Positions 62,821 through 64,000 of a DNA stretch of 64,000 bases are shown piece after piece. The stretch is from Amorphoplanes friuliensis DSM 7358 (GTDB taxonomy: Bacteria > Actinomycetota > Actinomycetes > Mycobacteriales > Micromonosporaceae), in NCBI RefSeq assembly GCF_000494755.1, contig NC_022657.1, forward strand, positions 7,222,001 through 7,286,000, in the 5' to 3' direction. The notes under the pieces were generated by a model that saw only the letters and a list, made by a program, of their open reading frames with translations, was not told the DNA's origin and made no database searches. The position numbers and the translations under genes are program-made. Each line of letters begins with the position of its first letter. The stretch's first letter is position 1.

Positions 62821-64000
62821 GTGCTCGTGCGCAAACGTTGGACCCGGCCGGCACTGGTCATCACCCTGGCCGCGGCGACTCTCGTCGGCGCGGGGGTGGC
62901 GCTGGGCCCCTTGCGGAAGCCGCCGGCCGAGACCGCGGCCCCGGTCTCACCCACGCGGGACCTCGACGCGTACGTCACCCGGACGAGTGTTCATCTCGCC
63001 GACGTGCCGGGCGACTGGCAGGCGTGGGCGCAGCTCGGCCTGGCGCACGTCCAGCTCGCCCGCATCACCTACGACCCCGGGCACTATCCGGCGGCGGAAA
63101 AGGCTCTGCGCCGATCGCTGACCGTACGTCCACAGCGGAACGCAGCCGCGCTGACCGGTCTCGGCGCGCTCGCGGCAGCCCGGCACAACTTCCGTGAGGC
63201 GGCCGGATTTGCCGAGCGGGCGGTCGCCGCCGACCACTACTCCGCCGACGCGTACGGCGTGCTCACCGACGCGTACGTCGAACTCGGCCGCTATCCCGAG
63301 GCCACGCGGGCCGTGCAACGGATGCTCGATCTGCGCCCCGACACCGGCTCGTTCGGCCGCGCCTCCTACCTCTTCGAGCTCCGCGGCAACCTGCCCAAGG
63401 CGAACGAGCTGATGCGCCGAGCCCTCGACGTCGCCGTCGACCCGGCCGACATCACCTTCGCGCTGACACACCTGGCCGAGCTGGCGTTCAACGCGGGCGA
63501 CCTCGGCACCGCGACCGGCTACCTCACCGAGGGCCTGTCCCGCCGCCCCGGCGAACCCGCGCTGCTGGCCGACCGCGCCAAGGTCAGTGCCGCCCGCGGT
63601 GATCTCGACGCGGCGCTCACCGATCTCCGCGCCGCCACCGCGACCCTCCCGACCGTCGACCACCTGGTCACCCTGGCCGACACCCTCGAGGCCGCGGGCC
63701 GGTCCCGCACCGCGACAGACGATCTTGTACGCGTGAGCACCCGTCTCCCCGGCGCCGGCCCGTCGACCACCGACATCGACCTGGTGCTGTTCCACGCCGA
63801 CCGTGGCGAAGGTGCGGCCGCCGTCGCCCAGGGACGTGCGCTGCTGGCCGCCCGCCCGAGCGTGACCGTGGAGACCGCGTACGCCTGGGCCCTGCACTCG
63901 GCGGGCCGCGACCGCGAGGCCCGGAAGCACGCGGACCGCGGTCTGCGCCTCGGCACACGCGACGCCCGCGCGCACTACTACCGGGCGATGATCCGCCTCG
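62821..64000 (+). CDS. TPR-repeat membrane protein, C-terminus beyond the window
   Basis: An open frame of at least 393 codons that runs past base 64000. GTG at 62821 has GGAAGG five bases ahead. The N-terminus is a signal anchor (LVRKRWTRPALVITLAAATL), so the rest is outside the membrane. From residue 60 onward there are about ten degenerate TPR units (WAQLGLAHVQLARITYDPGHY, GRYPEATRAVQRMLDLRPDT, AYAWALHSAGRDREARKHAD). Divergent from DUF4331 with a 171-base gap; the pair is probably functionally linked, perhaps with further genes beyond the window. Confidence 0.9.
   Translation, partial: MLVRKRWTRPALVITLAAATLVGAGVALGPLRKPPAETAAPVSPTRDLDAYVTRTSVHLADVPGDWQAWAQLGLAHVQLARITYDPGHYPAAEKALRRSLTVRPQRNAAALTGLGALAAARHNFREAAGFAERAVAADHYSADAYGVLTDAYVELGRYPEATRAVQRMLDLRPDTGSFGRASYLFELRGNLPKANELMRRALDVAVDPADITFALTHLAELAFNAGDLGTATGYLTEGLSRRPGEPALLADRAKVSAARGDLDAALTDLRAATATLPTVDHLVTLADTLEAAGRSRTATDDLVRVSTRLPGAGPSTTDIDLVLFHADRGEGAAAVAQGRALLAARPSVTVETAYAWALHSAGRDREARKHADRGLRLGTRDARAHYYRAMIRL

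Overview
The window is one 64 kb stretch of a high-GC actinobacterial chromosome. Codons end overwhelmingly in G or C, GTG starts are frequent, genes are often coupled by 4-base start/stop overlaps, and an IdeR/DmdR-type iron box and secreted CBM/ricin-domain hydrolases are present. The gene content would suit a filamentous soil actinomycete, for example Micromonosporaceae/Actinoplanes; that placement is inference from gene style only. I see no rRNA, tRNA, CRISPR, phage or IS transposase.

Layout. 0-8 kb (minus): a NarL-type response regulator (cut by the window edge) with its kinase, a small protein, a SulP transporter fused to carbonic anhydrase, an array of about 41-bp hairpin repeats, a short-chain dehydrogenase and pyruvate phosphate dikinase. 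8.6-17.6 kb (plus): a GCS2/ATP-grasp fusion, a glutamine-dependent amidotransferase and an S9 peptidase, which look like a peptide-amide (NAGGN-like) pathway, then an MFS carrier, a Pro/Thr-rich membrane protein and a DinB protein. 17.6-26.6 kb (minus): a 1019-residue RING plus TerD-like protein; a tight four-gene operon (NAD kinase-acetyltransferase fusion, UBP zinc finger, response regulator-flavin reductase fusion, cNMP-domain histidine kinase); a methyltransferase; cspA.

26.9-38.8 kb (mostly plus): secreted protease with ricin lectin domain, secreted GH64 glucanase with CBM2, Bcr/CflA efflux pump, PrsW protease; then a siderophore-interacting protein behind an iron box, a TPR-like protein, a phosphotransferase, and a molybdate operon (HTH-TOBE, modA, modB, modC). 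38.8-45 kb: a repeat-filled gap, then a beta-helix protein and a GH78 rhamnosidase, probably for pectin side chains. 45-50.4 kb (plus): DUF1684, a toroid-fold protein, a zinc alcohol dehydrogenase, a second NarL-type pair and a DUF2306 membrane protein.

50.4-64 kb: GNAT, a second repeat-filled gap with the same 20-bp dyad as at 38.8-39.4 kb, YggT, a Pro-rich microprotein coupled to a membrane protein, an S1 protein, a macrolide-type glycosyltransferase divergent from a TetR repressor, a PadR/ABC/FtsX/DinB operon, an ArsR/AHSA1/hydrolase operon, and a DUF4331 protein divergent from a TPR membrane protein that runs off the window.

The points most worth following up are the redox/cNMP signalling operon (20.9-25.5 kb), the RING-TerD protein, the peptide-amide locus (8.6-14.9 kb), and the two families of non-coding repeats.
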